Source: Pseudomonas putida
GTDB taxonomy: Bacteria; Pseudomonadota; Gammaproteobacteria; Pseudomonadales; Pseudomonadaceae
Assembly: GCF_030159595.1 (NCBI RefSeq)
Contig: NZ_BSKJ01000011.1
Coordinates: 1-64,000 of the forward strand
Length of the DNA stretch: 64,000 bases
Direction: 5' to 3'
This document shows, in pieces, positions 51,618 through 59,562 of the stretch. The translations under genes were made by a program, and so were the position numbers. The stretch's first letter is position 1. Every line of letters starts with the position of its first letter. The notes below the pieces were generated by a model. It ran no database searches. It was not told the origin of the DNA and saw only the letters and a list, made by a program, of their open reading frames with translations.

Positions 51618-53566
51618 GCCGCCCCGCTTTGACCACCCTGCTGGTCGCCAACCGCGGCGAAATCGCCTGCCGGGTAATGCGTACCGCCAAGGCCATGGGC
51701 CTGACCACCGTCGCCGTGCACAGCGCCACCGACCGTGACGCCCGGCACAGCCGCGAAGCGGATATCCGCGTTGACCTGGGCGGCACCAAGGCCGCCGAAA
51801 GCTACCTGCTGGTCGACAAACTGCTGGCCGCCGCCAAGGCCAGTGGCGCCCAGGCCATCCACCCGGGCTATGGCTTCCTGTCCGAGAACGCCGGCTTCGC
51901 CCGCGCCATCGAACAGGCCGGCCTCATCTTCCTCGGCCCACCGGCCAGCGCCATCGATGCCATGGGCAGCAAGTCCGCCGCCAAAGCACTGATGGAAGCC
52001 GCAGGGGTACCGCTAGTGCCGGGCTACCACGGCGAAGCACAGGATCTGGACACCTTCCGCGCCGCCGCCGAACGCATCGGCTACCCGGTGCTGCTCAAAG
52101 CCAGCGCCGGCGGCGGCGGCAAGGGCATGAAAGTGGTCGAGGAAGAAAGCCAACTGGCTGACGCCCTGGCCTCGGCCCAGCGTGAAGCGCAGTCGTCGTT
52201 CGGCGATGCGCGCATGCTGGTTGAAAAGTATGTGCTCAAGCCGCGCCATGTCGAGATCCAGGTGTTCGCCGACCAGCACGGCAACTGCCTGTACCTCAAC
52301 GAGCGCGACTGCTCCATTCAGCGCCGCCACCAGAAAGTAGTCGAAGAGGCCCCTGCTCCCGGCCTGTCACCTGAACTGCGTCGGGCCATGGGTGAGGCGG
52401 CAGTACGCGCAGCCCAGGCCATCGGCTATGTAGGGGCCGGTACCGTAGAGTTTCTGCTCGACGCGCGTGGCGAATTCTTCTTCATGGAGATGAACACCCG
52501 CCTGCAGGTGGAGCACCCGGTCACCGAGGCCATCACCGGCCTGGACCTGGTGGCCTGGCAGATTCGCGTGGCCTGCGGTGAGGCGTTGCCGATTACCCAG
52601 GAACAGGTGCCGCTGGTCGGCCATGCCATCGAAGTGCGCTTGTATGCCGAAGATCCGGCCAACGAATTCCTGCCGGCGACCGGCAAGCTGGCGTTGTACC
52701 GTGAGTCGGCGCCGGGTGAAGGCCGGCGGGTGGACAGCGGGGTCAGCGAAGGTGACGTGGTGTCGCCGTTCTACGACCCGATGCTGGGCAAGCTGATCGC
52801 TTGGGGCGAAGACCGCGAACAGGCGCGCCTGCGCTTGCTGGCCATGCTCGACGAGTTCGCCATTGGCGGGCTGAAAACCAACATTGCCTTCCTACGCCGC
52901 ATTCTCGCCCACCCGGCATTTGCTGCAGCGGAGCTGGATACCGGCTTCATTCCGCGTCACCAGGATGTGTTGTTGCCAGCGCCGCAAGCGCTGCCGGCCC
53001 GCTTCTGGGAGGCCGCAGCCGAGGCTTGGCTGCAGGGCCAGGCCGGGCATCAGCGCGATGACGACCGCCGTTCGCCGTGGGGTGAGCGCAATGGCTTGCG
53101 CTTGGGCCTGCCGGCACGCACCAGCCTGCACTTGGTAAGCAGTGGGCAGGACCAGGCGGTTGCCCTGGAGCGCAGCGCTACGTCCACCTACCAGCTGGTG
53201 GGCGAACAGCTGGTGCATGACCAGGCCGGTGTGCGCCGCCAGCACCTGGCGATCCGCCGGGGTGGCACGCTGTACCTGCACTGGGATGGCGAGATGCACG
53301 CCATCGAGGCCTTCGACCCGATTGCCGAAGCCGAGGCCAGCCACAGCCATCAGGGCGGCTTGGGCGCGCCCATGAACGGCAGCATCGTGCGGGTGCTGGT
53401 GGAGCCGGGGCAAGTGGTGGAAGCAGGTGCCGCGCTGGTGGTGCTGGAAGCCATGAAGATGGAGCACAGCATTCGTGCGCCGCATGGCGGGACGGTGAAC
53501 GCGTTGTTCTGCCAGGAAGGAGATATGGTCAGCGAAGGGACGGTGCTGGTCGAGCTGGCGGAGTGA
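51614..53566 (+). CDS. liuD: Methylcrotonoyl-CoA carboxylase alpha (biotin) subunit
   Basis: Biotin carboxylase/carrier protein of 650 residues. Biotin carboxylase N-domain (LVANRGEIACRVMRTAKAMG), ATP-grasp with the glycine loop SAGGGGKGMK, MEMNTRLQVEHPVTE, a middle BT domain, and a C-terminal biotinyl domain with EAMKMEH, where Lys615 carries biotin. Last gene of the operon; liuE (HMG-CoA lyase) does not follow. Confidence 0.95.
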   Translation: MSRPALTTLLVANRGEIACRVMRTAKAMGLTTVAVHSATDRDARHSREADIRVDLGGTKAAESYLLVDKLLAAAKASGAQAIHPGYGFLSENAGFARAIEQAGLIFLGPPASAIDAMGSKSAAKALMEAAGVPLVPGYHGEAQDLDTFRAAAERIGYPVLLKASAGGGGKGMKVVEEESQLADALASAQREAQSSFGDARMLVEKYVLKPRHVEIQVFADQHGNCLYLNERDCSIQRRHQKVVEEAPAPGLSPELRRAMGEAAVRAAQAIGYVGAGTVEFLLDARGEFFFMEMNTRLQVEHPVTEAITGLDLVAWQIRVACGEALPITQEQVPLVGHAIEVRLYAEDPANEFLPATGKLALYRESAPGEGRRVDSGVSEGDVVSPFYDPMLGKLIAWGEDREQARLRLLAMLDEFAIGGLKTNIAFLRRILAHPAFAAAELDTGFIPRHQDVLLPAPQALPARFWEAAAEAWLQGQAGHQRDDDRRSPWGERNGLRLGLPARTSLHLVSSGQDQAVALERSATSTYQLVGEQLVHDQAGVRRQHLAIRRGGTLYLHWDGEMHAIEAFDPIAEAEASHSHQGGLGAPMNGSIVRVLVEPGQVVEAGAALVVLEAMKMEHSIRAPHGGTVNALFCQEGDMVSEGTVLVELAE

Positions 53567-53574
53567 GGTCAGCG

Positions 53575-53593
53575 GGGGCTGCCTTGCAGCCCC
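53575..53593. terminator. Convergent terminator after liuD
   Basis: GGGGCTGC-CTT-GCAGCCCC, a perfect 8-bp stem nine bases after the liuD stop and seven bases before the end of the convergent repressor gene. Short T runs are weak on both sides. Confidence 0.6.
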
Positions 53594-53599
53594 TTCATG

Positions 53600-54265
53600 C
53601 TAGAAGGCACCGTGCACTCGCACGACCACGCCGAGAAACTCACAACCTTCTTCACAGAGCAGCGTCGGGTAGTTGTTATTGAGGGCCTTCAGGTACCGCT
53701 GCCCGCCGTCCTCAGCCAACTCGCGAAAAATCGCCGGTTTGCCCGGCTGACGAGCGATAACCAAACGCCCCGCCTCAACCGCCACCCCAGGATCAACCAG
53801 CATCCACATGCCCTGTGGCACACTGCGACCACTGACGGCGCTCATCGCGTCGTTCTCAACTGTCAGCCAGAATGCTTTGCCTTGGGCCAGGTAATCCGTC
53901 TGTTCGAACACGCTGGGCTCCTCAGCATCTGTAGCACCCAACTCACTCCAGTCCTTGACCGGGTAGCGGAAACACACGATGTACTGCATGAGGTCCAGAT
54001 CGTCATCATCGTCATCGACGCCGTAATTGCCACGCTCTTCACCAACCTGGCCCTGAATGCGCAGCTGCAGACTCACGTTATAGTGAGGCATGCCGATCTC
54101 GACGAATGTGCGGTTCATCGACTCGATCTTCGGCTGACGCCGCTTGTTCACCCAATGCCCTACGCTGCCCTGAGACACGCCAACGCGCTCGGCGAGCTGC
54201 TCTTGAGTGAGCCCTAGCTCCTCCATCCGGTCACGGACGAGGGCAATCCATTTATCCATATTCAT
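53600..54265 (-). CDS. CI/LexA-like XRE repressor with substituted self-cleavage residues
   Basis: Product of 221 residues. XRE HTH at about 19-45 (LTQEQLAERVGVSQGSVGHWVN), an acidic hinge (six Asp at 84-89), and an S24-type C-terminal domain that aligns closely with phage lambda CI: AFWLTVENDAMSA to AFWLEVEGNSMTA, and AIFREL to FTFKKL. The nucleophile Ser is therefore Ala140, the base Lys is Arg181, and the Ala-Gly cleavage pair aligns with Leu109-Gly110. It should bind DNA but not self-cleave. The start is uncertain (54265 or 54259; no clear ribosome site). Divergent from the DUF6124 gene. Confidence 0.85.
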   Translation of the reverse strand: MNMDKWIALVRDRMEELGLTQEQLAERVGVSQGSVGHWVNKRRQPKIESMNRTFVEIGMPHYNVSLQLRIQGQVGEERGNYGVDDDDDDLDLMQYIVCFRYPVKDWSELGATDAEEPSVFEQTDYLAQGKAFWLTVENDAMSAVSGRSVPQGMWMLVDPGVAVEAGRLVIARQPGKPAIFRELAEDGGQRYLKALNNNYPTLLCEEGCEFLGVVVRVHGAF

Positions 54266-54395
54266 CGCTGGCACGATACGGGCTGCCCTAAACCGCTCAA
54301 TAAACATTCAGTATTATTTATCAAAGGGCGAAAAAATACTTCAGGTATTAGTATTGGTTTCACCCCTACCTTTACTGGCTCTAGCAGGTATCAGG

Positions 54396-54707
54396 ATGAA
54401 ACCACCGAAAAACGACGAAACAGATCTCGACAGCGAAGCCGCCCGCCGCGCCCTCGACTACTACCTCAACCCCAACCCGCCACGCCCCACGCTGGACAAC
54501 AAGATCTGGACCTTGCACGAGGGCGTAACCGGCGACCAGGCCCAAGAGCACGCCATCGCCCTGCTGCGCTGCGCTGCCGCCACCGCCCAGGAAACAGCCA
54601 CCCACCAGCACGGCAGCCAGCGCGAGCTGACCTTCGCCTTGATGCACATGATGGACATGGCTCGCGCACTGCTGGAGCACAAACGCACCGCAGAACCGGG
54701 TTTATAG
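54396..54707 (+). CDS. DUF6124-family protein
   Basis: Product of 103 residues with the pattern AARRALDYYLNP followed by a helical C-terminal half (ALLRCAAATAQETA...LTFALMHMMDMARALLEH), as in the DUF6124 proteins that are widespread in Pseudomonas and have no known function. The ATG at 54396 is used because family similarity starts there; the longer frame overlaps the divergent repressor promoter. The prrF promoter region follows. Confidence 0.7.
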   Translation: MKPPKNDETDLDSEAARRALDYYLNPNPPRPTLDNKIWTLHEGVTGDQAQEHAIALLRCAAATAQETATHQHGSQRELTFALMHMMDMARALLEHKRTAEPGL

Positions 54708-54779
54708 GCAAGAAATAAGGGAGAGAACGTGATAGCCGCGTAACGGCAAAGGCCCCGATTGCCGGGACAAGGAAGCGCA

Positions 54780-54800
54780 TCGGTAAAACTTTTTTACCGA
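54780..54800. promoter_or_regulatory. Perfect 9-bp inverted repeat upstream of prrF
   Basis: TCGGTAAAA and TTTTACCGA with a 3-base loop lie directly before the prrF promoter. It may be the terminator of the DUF6124 gene or an operator. Confidence 0.45.
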
Positions 54801-54816
54801 ATTAGCGAAAATTCAT

Positions 54817-54847
54817 TTGACTGGCAAATGATAACGATTATTATTGC
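54817..54847 (+). promoter_or_regulatory. prrF promoter with Fur box
   Basis: -35 TTGACT at 54817-54822, 16-base spacer, -10 TATTAT at 54839-54844. The Fur-box-like AATGATAACGATTATTATT overlaps the spacer and -10, so iron-loaded Fur should block transcription. Confidence 0.85.
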
Positions 54848-54850
54848 ACT

Positions 54851-54961
54851 CAGCTGATCGCGAGATCCGCTGGATAACCTGGAGCTTAGGTCGCTCTCAG
54901 ATTATCTCCTCATCAGGCTAATCACGGTTTTTGACCCGGCTTTTTGCCGGGTCTTTTTTTT
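54851..54961 (+). ncRNA. prrF: PrrF small RNA
   Basis: About 111 nucleotides from the expected start near 54851 to the T run of a perfect terminator. It contains the PrrF core (GAGCTTAGGTCGCTCTCAGA, then TTATCTCCTCATCAGG and CTAATCACGG) recognised from P. aeruginosa PrrF1/PrrF2. PrrF pairs with mRNAs of non-essential iron proteins under iron starvation, with Hfq. Only one copy is in the window. The exact 5' end is inferred from the promoter. Confidence 0.9.
54933..54961 (+). terminator. Rho-independent terminator of prrF
   Basis: GACCCGGC-TTTTT-GCCGGGTC, a perfect 8-bp GC-rich stem followed by eight T residues. Confidence 0.95.
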
Positions 54962-55055
54962 GGCTCTTCAGGCTAATGAAGATCGTGATGGCGCGCATGA
55001 TAGCAAAGGTGTTTCAGGGCGTGAACGCTCATTACAAAACTTTGCGGAATCAGCA

Positions 55056-55074
55056 CTTGAGAATCAATCTCGTT
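55056..55074. promoter_or_regulatory. Candidate Fur box for the hybrid sigma4/FecR gene
   Basis: CTTGAGAATCAATCTCGTT resembles the Pseudomonas Fur sites of fecI-type genes (GAGAATNATTCTC pattern) and lies 69 bases before the start codon at 55143. It is separate from the prrF Fur box by more than 200 bases. Confidence 0.5.
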
Positions 55075-55142
55075 TCGCCTACGCTGATCACGCATCAAGG
55101 AAGATGCCCCCACCCCTCCCCTTTGTAAGCAAGGAGCTGTCC

Positions 55143-55658
55143 ATGACCCGTCTGCTACTGCCCCTTGAGCACCCAACCCCTGTTACCGAACACGATGCCG
55201 ACCATGCCCTGCTGCATGCCTTGAAGCGGCTGCCTCGGCGCGTACAGCAAGTGTTCCTGCTAAACCGCCTCGATCAACTGGACTTCACCAGCATCGCCGC
55301 CCGCCTCGACCTGCCCCTGGCCAGTATCGAGCGAAACATGGACCAGGCGCTGCAGGCCGGCCGCTCGCGCCGGGATGTGCTGGCAAGTGTTGCTGGGCAA
55401 TGGTATGTGCGCTTGCAAAGCCCTCAGGTGACGGCGTGCGAGCGGATCGACTTCCGCCGCTGGCTGGATGCGGACCAAGCGAACTTGCAGGCGTTCCACG
55501 AGACGGAATTGCGTTGGCGCAGCCTGCTGGCACCGGCTCGGCAACTGGGCCATGACGGCTGGTATCGGCAAGGCCGGGCAGCGCTGTCGCTCGGGGGTTG
55601 TTCGGTTGCAGTCGGGCTGGGTGTCGTTGCGTTGGTGCTGTTTGGGTTGTGGGCCTGA
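55143..55658 (+). CDS. Mini hybrid: sigma region 4-like HTH fused to FecR N-terminal (DUF4880) domain and one membrane helix
   Basis: Product of 171 residues. Residues about 22-75 (ALLHALKRLPRRVQQVFLLN...FTSIAARLDLPLASIERNMDQAL) match region 4 of FecI-type ECF sigma factors. Residues 81-128 (VAGQWYVRLQSPQVTACERIDFRRWL...) match the cytoplasmic N-terminal domain of FecR anti-sigma proteins. A single hydrophobic helix (149-170) ends the protein. Sigma region 2 and the FecR periplasmic domain are both missing; the prrF terminator upstream excludes a hidden region 2. AAGGAG before the ATG at 55143 is strong. P. putida IutY is a known full-length sigma/anti-sigma hybrid; this is a far smaller relative. 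It may be a membrane-tethered regulator, a decoy, or a remnant. Confidence 0.75.
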   Translation: MTRLLLPLEHPTPVTEHDADHALLHALKRLPRRVQQVFLLNRLDQLDFTSIAARLDLPLASIERNMDQALQAGRSRRDVLASVAGQWYVRLQSPQVTACERIDFRRWLDADQANLQAFHETELRWRSLLAPARQLGHDGWYRQGRAALSLGGCSVAVGLGVVALVLFGLWA

Positions 55659-55719
55659 TCAGCCGCCGATGGACCGGTACGCGGTCGGCAGACGGCGTAC
55701 CTTGCACGCCCTCCCGAGG

Positions 55720-56199
55720 CTATTCCTTGACCGTCTTCACGACTGCCAACTCGGGGTGACTGACCAGCTTGTCGATATGCAGCTCCGCATCGTCGAACCA
55801 GGTTTCAGTCAGCACTCGGTAGTGCTCCATATCACGGCAACGCATGCGCAAGCTGTAGTCGAAAGCGCCGCTGACCAAGTGGCACTCCAGCACCTGCGGG
55901 CAATTCTGCACCTTGGCCTCGAAGGCTTTCTGCGCCGCCCGACCGCTCTGATTGGACAGCGCCACAAGCACCAGCAGTGACAAACCAGGTGTCAGCTTGC
56001 GCTGATCTATCACGGCCGAATAGCCACGGATGACGCCCATGCGCTCCAGCTTGCGCACCCGCTCCAGGCAGGGACGTGGCGTGAGGTGCACGCGCTCGGA
56101 GAGCTTTTGGTAGGTGATGCGCCCTTCATGGCGCAGCACCTCCAGAATGGCTTGGTCAATGCGGTCCAGAGCGAGGGATGATTCGCTGCTCTCGATCAT
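55720..56199 (-). CDS. Lrp/AsnC-family transcriptional regulator
   Basis: Product of 159 residues. N-terminal HTH (LDRIDQAILEVLRHEGRITYQKLSERVHLTPRPCLERVRKLERMGVIRGYSAVID) and a C-terminal RAM ligand domain (VLECHLVSGAFDYSLRMRCRDMEHY). It likely senses an amino acid. The start is 10 bases after the stop of the ABC ATPase gene on the same strand, so it appears to be the last gene of the importer operon and may control it. Confidence 0.9.
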   Translation of the reverse strand: MIESSESSLALDRIDQAILEVLRHEGRITYQKLSERVHLTPRPCLERVRKLERMGVIRGYSAVIDQRKLTPGLSLLVLVALSNQSGRAAQKAFEAKVQNCPQVLECHLVSGAFDYSLRMRCRDMEHYRVLTETWFDDAELHIDKLVSHPELAVVKTVKE

Positions 56200-56209
56200 T
56201 TCCAGCGAC

Positions 56210-56971
56210 TCATTTCAGCCGACCAGAGAGAAATTGCTGCAAGCGCCCACTCTGCGGTTTGTCGAGTATCTCCGAACCACCTTGCTCCTCCACCTTGCCT
56301 TGGTGCAGAAATAGCACCTGGCTGGAAACGCGGCGGGCGAACTCCATCTCGTGGGTAACCATCAGCATCGTCCTGCCCTCCTCCGCTAGCGACTGGATAA
56401 CCTTCAGCACCTCACCCACCAGCTCAGGGTCGAGGGCCGATGTTGGCTCGTCGAAGAGCATGACTTCTGGCTCCATCGCCAACGCACGGGCTATCGCCAC
56501 CCGTTGTTGCTGGCCCCCGGAGAGGAAGGCCGGGTACTGGTCGGCGACGCGCGATGGCAAGCCCACTTTGTCCAGATACGACCGGGCGCGCTCCTGCGCC
56601 TCCTTTCGACTGACTCCGAGGACGCGAACGGGCGCCAGCGTAATGTTGTCCAACACGCTCAGGTGGCTCCACAGGTTGAAATGCTGGAACACCATGGCCA
56701 ACCGTGTGCGCAATGTCTGCAACTGCTTGCCGCACGCAGGACGCATGGCCCCTGCAGGCCCGCGCATGCGTATGGCCTCGCCATCGAGGATGATGGCGCC
56801 GGCATCCGGCTGCTCAAGGAAGTTGATACAACGCAGCATGGTACTTTTGCCCGAGCCACTTGCACCGATCATGCTCACCACGTCCCCTTGGCGGGCGTTC
56901 AGCGACACGCCTTTAAGGACTTCGTTGTCGCCATATCGCTTGTGCAGTGCTTCTACTGTCAGCTTGTACAT
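56210..56971 (-). CDS. Amino-acid ABC transporter ATP-binding protein (HisP/OccP type)
   Basis: ATPase of 253 residues: Walker A GASGSGKST, Q-loop FQHFNLWSHLSVLDN, signature LSGGQQQR, Walker B VMLFDEPTSALDP. The pattern and the accompanying genes fit the polar amino acid (PAAT) family. The ATG at 56971 is taken because GGAG lies 6 bases upstream; a start at 56983 would add four residues. 64 bases separate it from the permease gene. Confidence 0.92.
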   Translation of the reverse strand: MYKLTVEALHKRYGDNEVLKGVSLNARQGDVVSMIGASGSGKSTMLRCINFLEQPDAGAIILDGEAIRMRGPAGAMRPACGKQLQTLRTRLAMVFQHFNLWSHLSVLDNITLAPVRVLGVSRKEAQERARSYLDKVGLPSRVADQYPAFLSGGQQQRVAIARALAMEPEVMLFDEPTSALDPELVGEVLKVIQSLAEEGRTMLMVTHEMEFARRVSSQVLFLHQGKVEEQGGSEILDKPQSGRLQQFLSGRLK

Positions 56972-57035
56972 AAGGCTCTCCAATGGCTGCGTGACTTCGA
57001 CGCAGCATTTTCATCGCGAATCAAGATCCGGGGAC

Positions 57036-57746
57036 TTAATGAGGGGTGCCGAGGAAGGCCAGCCAGCGCCGTTCAGCCAGCCGAAACAGGCCGACGAAAG
57101 CGAAGGTCAGCCCCAGGTACATCAGCGCGGCGAGTCCAAAAGACTGGAAAGTCAGGAAGGTTGCTGCATTGGCGTCACGGGCGACCTTCAGAATGTCCGG
57201 GATAGTTGCAGTGAAGGCCACCGAGGTCGCATGCAGCATGAGAATCACTTCATTGCTGTAGTACGGCAATGCCCTGCGTAACGCCGAAGGCACGATGAGC
57301 TGCGTGTAGAGCCGCCAGCCCTTGAGCCCATAGGCGCGCGCCGCCTCGATTTCTCCATGGGGAATGCTGCGGATGGCCCCGGCGAAGATCTCCACGGTGT
57401 AGGCGCATGTGTTGAGCGTGAAGGCCAGCAATGTGCAGTTCACTGCATCGCGCAAGAACGCATTCAGCACAGGCTGCTCGCGCACGGCTGCAATACCGTA
57501 CAGACCGGTGTAGATGATCAGTAACTGGATGTAGAGCGGCGTGCCGCGAAACAGGTAGGTAAAGAACTGCACTGGCCAGCGCACCACCCGGCAATGTGAC
57601 GTGCGAGCGATAGCCAGAGGGATCGACAGCACGAAGCCCAAGGCCAGGGAAAAGCACAGTAACCAGAGCGTCATGGCGAGCCCGGTCATGTTGTAACCAT
57701 CGCTGTAAAGGAAGGGTCTCCAGTACTCCTGAATCAGTTCAAGCAT
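57036..57746 (-). CDS. Amino-acid ABC transporter permease (HisM type)
   Basis: Membrane protein of 236 residues with about five helices and the PAAT EAA loop EIEAARAYGLKGWRLYTQLIVPSALRRALPYYSNE. It pairs with the permease encoded at 57739. The ATG at 57746 has AGAGG 8 bases before it; the ATG at 57752 leaves almost no room. The gene overlaps the upstream permease gene by 8 bases. Confidence 0.9.
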   Translation of the reverse strand: MLELIQEYWRPFLYSDGYNMTGLAMTLWLLCFSLALGFVLSIPLAIARTSHCRVVRWPVQFFTYLFRGTPLYIQLLIIYTGLYGIAAVREQPVLNAFLRDAVNCTLLAFTLNTCAYTVEIFAGAIRSIPHGEIEAARAYGLKGWRLYTQLIVPSALRRALPYYSNEVILMLHATSVAFTATIPDILKVARDANAATFLTFQSFGLAALMYLGLTFAFVGLFRLAERRWLAFLGTPH

Positions 57747-58452
57747 GATCATGCCCTCTCACCCCAATGTTGTATCGCGCTTCCAACCGGCGCAGAACGA
57801 TGTTGGAAAAACTGGTGATAAGCAGGTAAAGCAGCGCGGCCAGGACCAGAAAATAGAGCATGTTGAACGTGGCCTTGCCGGCATCCTGGGCCACCTTGAC
57901 GACGTCAGCCAGGCCGATGATCGACACAAGCGCGGTAGCCTTGAGCAAAACGAGCCAGTTGTTGCCCAGGCTCGGCAAGGCGAAGCGCATCATCTGCGGA
58001 AAGACCACCTGAACGAAGCGCTGGGTACGTCCCAGGCCATAAGCCGTGGCCGCTTCTACCTGGCTCCGTGGGACAGAAAGGATCGCGCCTCGGAATGTTT
58101 CGGCGAAGTACGCGCCATAGATGAACCCGAGCGTGACGACGCCGGCAGTGAAGGGGTCGACGTCAATGTGCTCCCAACCCATGACATCGGTCAGGCTGCT
58201 CAGCCAACCCTGCAGGCTATAGAAGATCAACAGCATCAGCACCAGGTCGGGAATACCACGGATCAGCGTCGTATAGAGGGTTGCCGGAACCCGCAAGATC
58301 GACAGGGGTGACAGCTTTGCCACCGCACCCAGCAAGCCGATACCAATGCTCAGCGCCAGCGAGAGTAATGAAAGCTTCAGGGTGACCCAAGTGCCGTGCA
58401 GCAGCAACGGCCCGAAACCCTGCAACGCCAGAGATTGAAAGAGATCGTTCAC
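57739..58452 (-). CDS. Amino-acid ABC transporter permease (HisQ type)
   Basis: Membrane protein of 237 residues with EAA loop QVEAATAYGLGRTQRFVQVVFPQMMRFALPSLGNNW. The GTG at 58452 is preferred, since NDLFQSLALQGFGPLLLHGTWVTLKLS is the family N-terminus; the longer frame begins with a TTG at 58491. 63 bases downstream of the binding-protein gene. Confidence 0.88.
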   Translation of the reverse strand: MNDLFQSLALQGFGPLLLHGTWVTLKLSLLSLALSIGIGLLGAVAKLSPLSILRVPATLYTTLIRGIPDLVLMLLIFYSLQGWLSSLTDVMGWEHIDVDPFTAGVVTLGFIYGAYFAETFRGAILSVPRSQVEAATAYGLGRTQRFVQVVFPQMMRFALPSLGNNWLVLLKATALVSIIGLADVVKVAQDAGKATFNMLYFLVLAALLYLLITSFSNIVLRRLEARYNIGVRGHDHA

Positions 58453-58515
58453 GATACCTACCTGATTGAAGACACCGCGCAGCTGCCGCAAGCAACCACG
58501 CGGATGACGAGAGCG

Positions 58516-59295
58516 TCAGTTGTTGTAGAGGTCCAGGTCGCCGAAGTGCTTGCGCTGGATCTCCTGGTAGGTGCCACTGGCGTGCATCTGTGCAATGGCC
58601 TTGTCGAGCAGGCCTTTCAATTCGTCGTCACCCTTGCGAATACCGATGGCGATATCGGAAGGCACCATAGGGTCACTGATGCCCTTGCTGCTCTGGAAGT
58701 CGGCGCCAAGCGCAGACTTGAGGAAGCCCAGTTCTGCTTCGAGCATGTCCTGGATCGAGGCGTCCAGACGGCCAGACACCAAGTCCGAGTACACCTGATC
58801 CTGGTTCTGGTACGCCTTTATCCGAACGCCCCCCGGCGCCAGCTTCGCCTTGGCATAGGCTTCCTGAATGGTGCCCTGCTGGAAGCCTACGGTCTTGTCC
58901 TTGAGCGATTCGGCGGTGGGCTCAAGGCCGGAGCCTTTGCGCGTCACGATGGAAGTCGGGCCGGAGAAGAGCCGATCAGAGAAGTCGACCTGTTTCTTGC
59001 GGGGTTCGGTCACCGTCATCGAGGACAGCACGGCATCGATCTTGCGGGCCTTCAGTGACGGGATCAGGCCATCGAAATCGTTGGTCACCCAGGTGCACTT
59101 GACCATGAGTTCAGCGCATATGGCATTGCCCAGGTCGATATCGAAACCTTGCAGGGAACCATCAGGGGCGGTGGATTCGAACGGGGGATAGGCCGGGTTC
59201 ACACCAAAACGAATTTCCTTCCAGTCCTTGGCGTGCGCAGCGCCGGAGGACAGCGCGAGCATCATTGCGGACAAGGTCAACCAATTGATCTTCAT
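58516..59295 (-). CDS. Periplasmic amino-acid binding protein (ArgT/HisJ type)
   Basis: Product of 259 residues. Signal peptide MKINWLTLSAMMLALSSGAAHA, mature protein starting near KDWKEIRFG. Signature GFDIDLGNAICAEL and the RKKQVDFSD motif belong to the lysine-arginine-ornithine/histidine/octopine class; the ligand is probably a basic amino acid or derivative. First gene of the importer operon. The ATG at 59295 begins the signal peptide; longer frames do not. Confidence 0.92.
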   Translation of the reverse strand: MKINWLTLSAMMLALSSGAAHAKDWKEIRFGVNPAYPPFESTAPDGSLQGFDIDLGNAICAELMVKCTWVTNDFDGLIPSLKARKIDAVLSSMTVTEPRKKQVDFSDRLFSGPTSIVTRKGSGLEPTAESLKDKTVGFQQGTIQEAYAKAKLAPGGVRIKAYQNQDQVYSDLVSGRLDASIQDMLEAELGFLKSALGADFQSSKGISDPMVPSDIAIGIRKGDDELKGLLDKAIAQMHASGTYQEIQRKHFGDLDLYNN

Positions 59296-59562
59296 GAGCA
59301 GGGTCCCAGTGAGTTTTGATTTATCGCGGGCCGATGAGGGGCGGCCCGCACTTTTCATCAGGGCAGAGAACATGGAGCGAGAGATGATGAAGCATCCTGT
59401 TTTTGTTTTGCCTCGTAGGTCGTCCGAAGCCGCATGAAACCGCTATCGGACGCAGCCAGAATGCCTTCTCGCCCTTCCCTGTTGTTGTCGTAAAACTGCA
59501 CCGACACGACCAGAACAAGCTGTTTAACCAGGCAAAACAGCCGATTCTGTCGTGAGCCTTTC

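Noticed and set aside
53600..54707. Repressor and DUF6124 pair considered as a prophage remnant
   Set aside because: No integrase, attachment-site duplication, or structural phage gene is present nearby, and base composition does not differ visibly from the flanks.
59228..59437. 69-codon plus-strand frame opposite the binding-protein start
   Set aside because: It overlaps the signal peptide region antisense and lacks a ribosome site; the gap 59296-59562 shows no supported gene.
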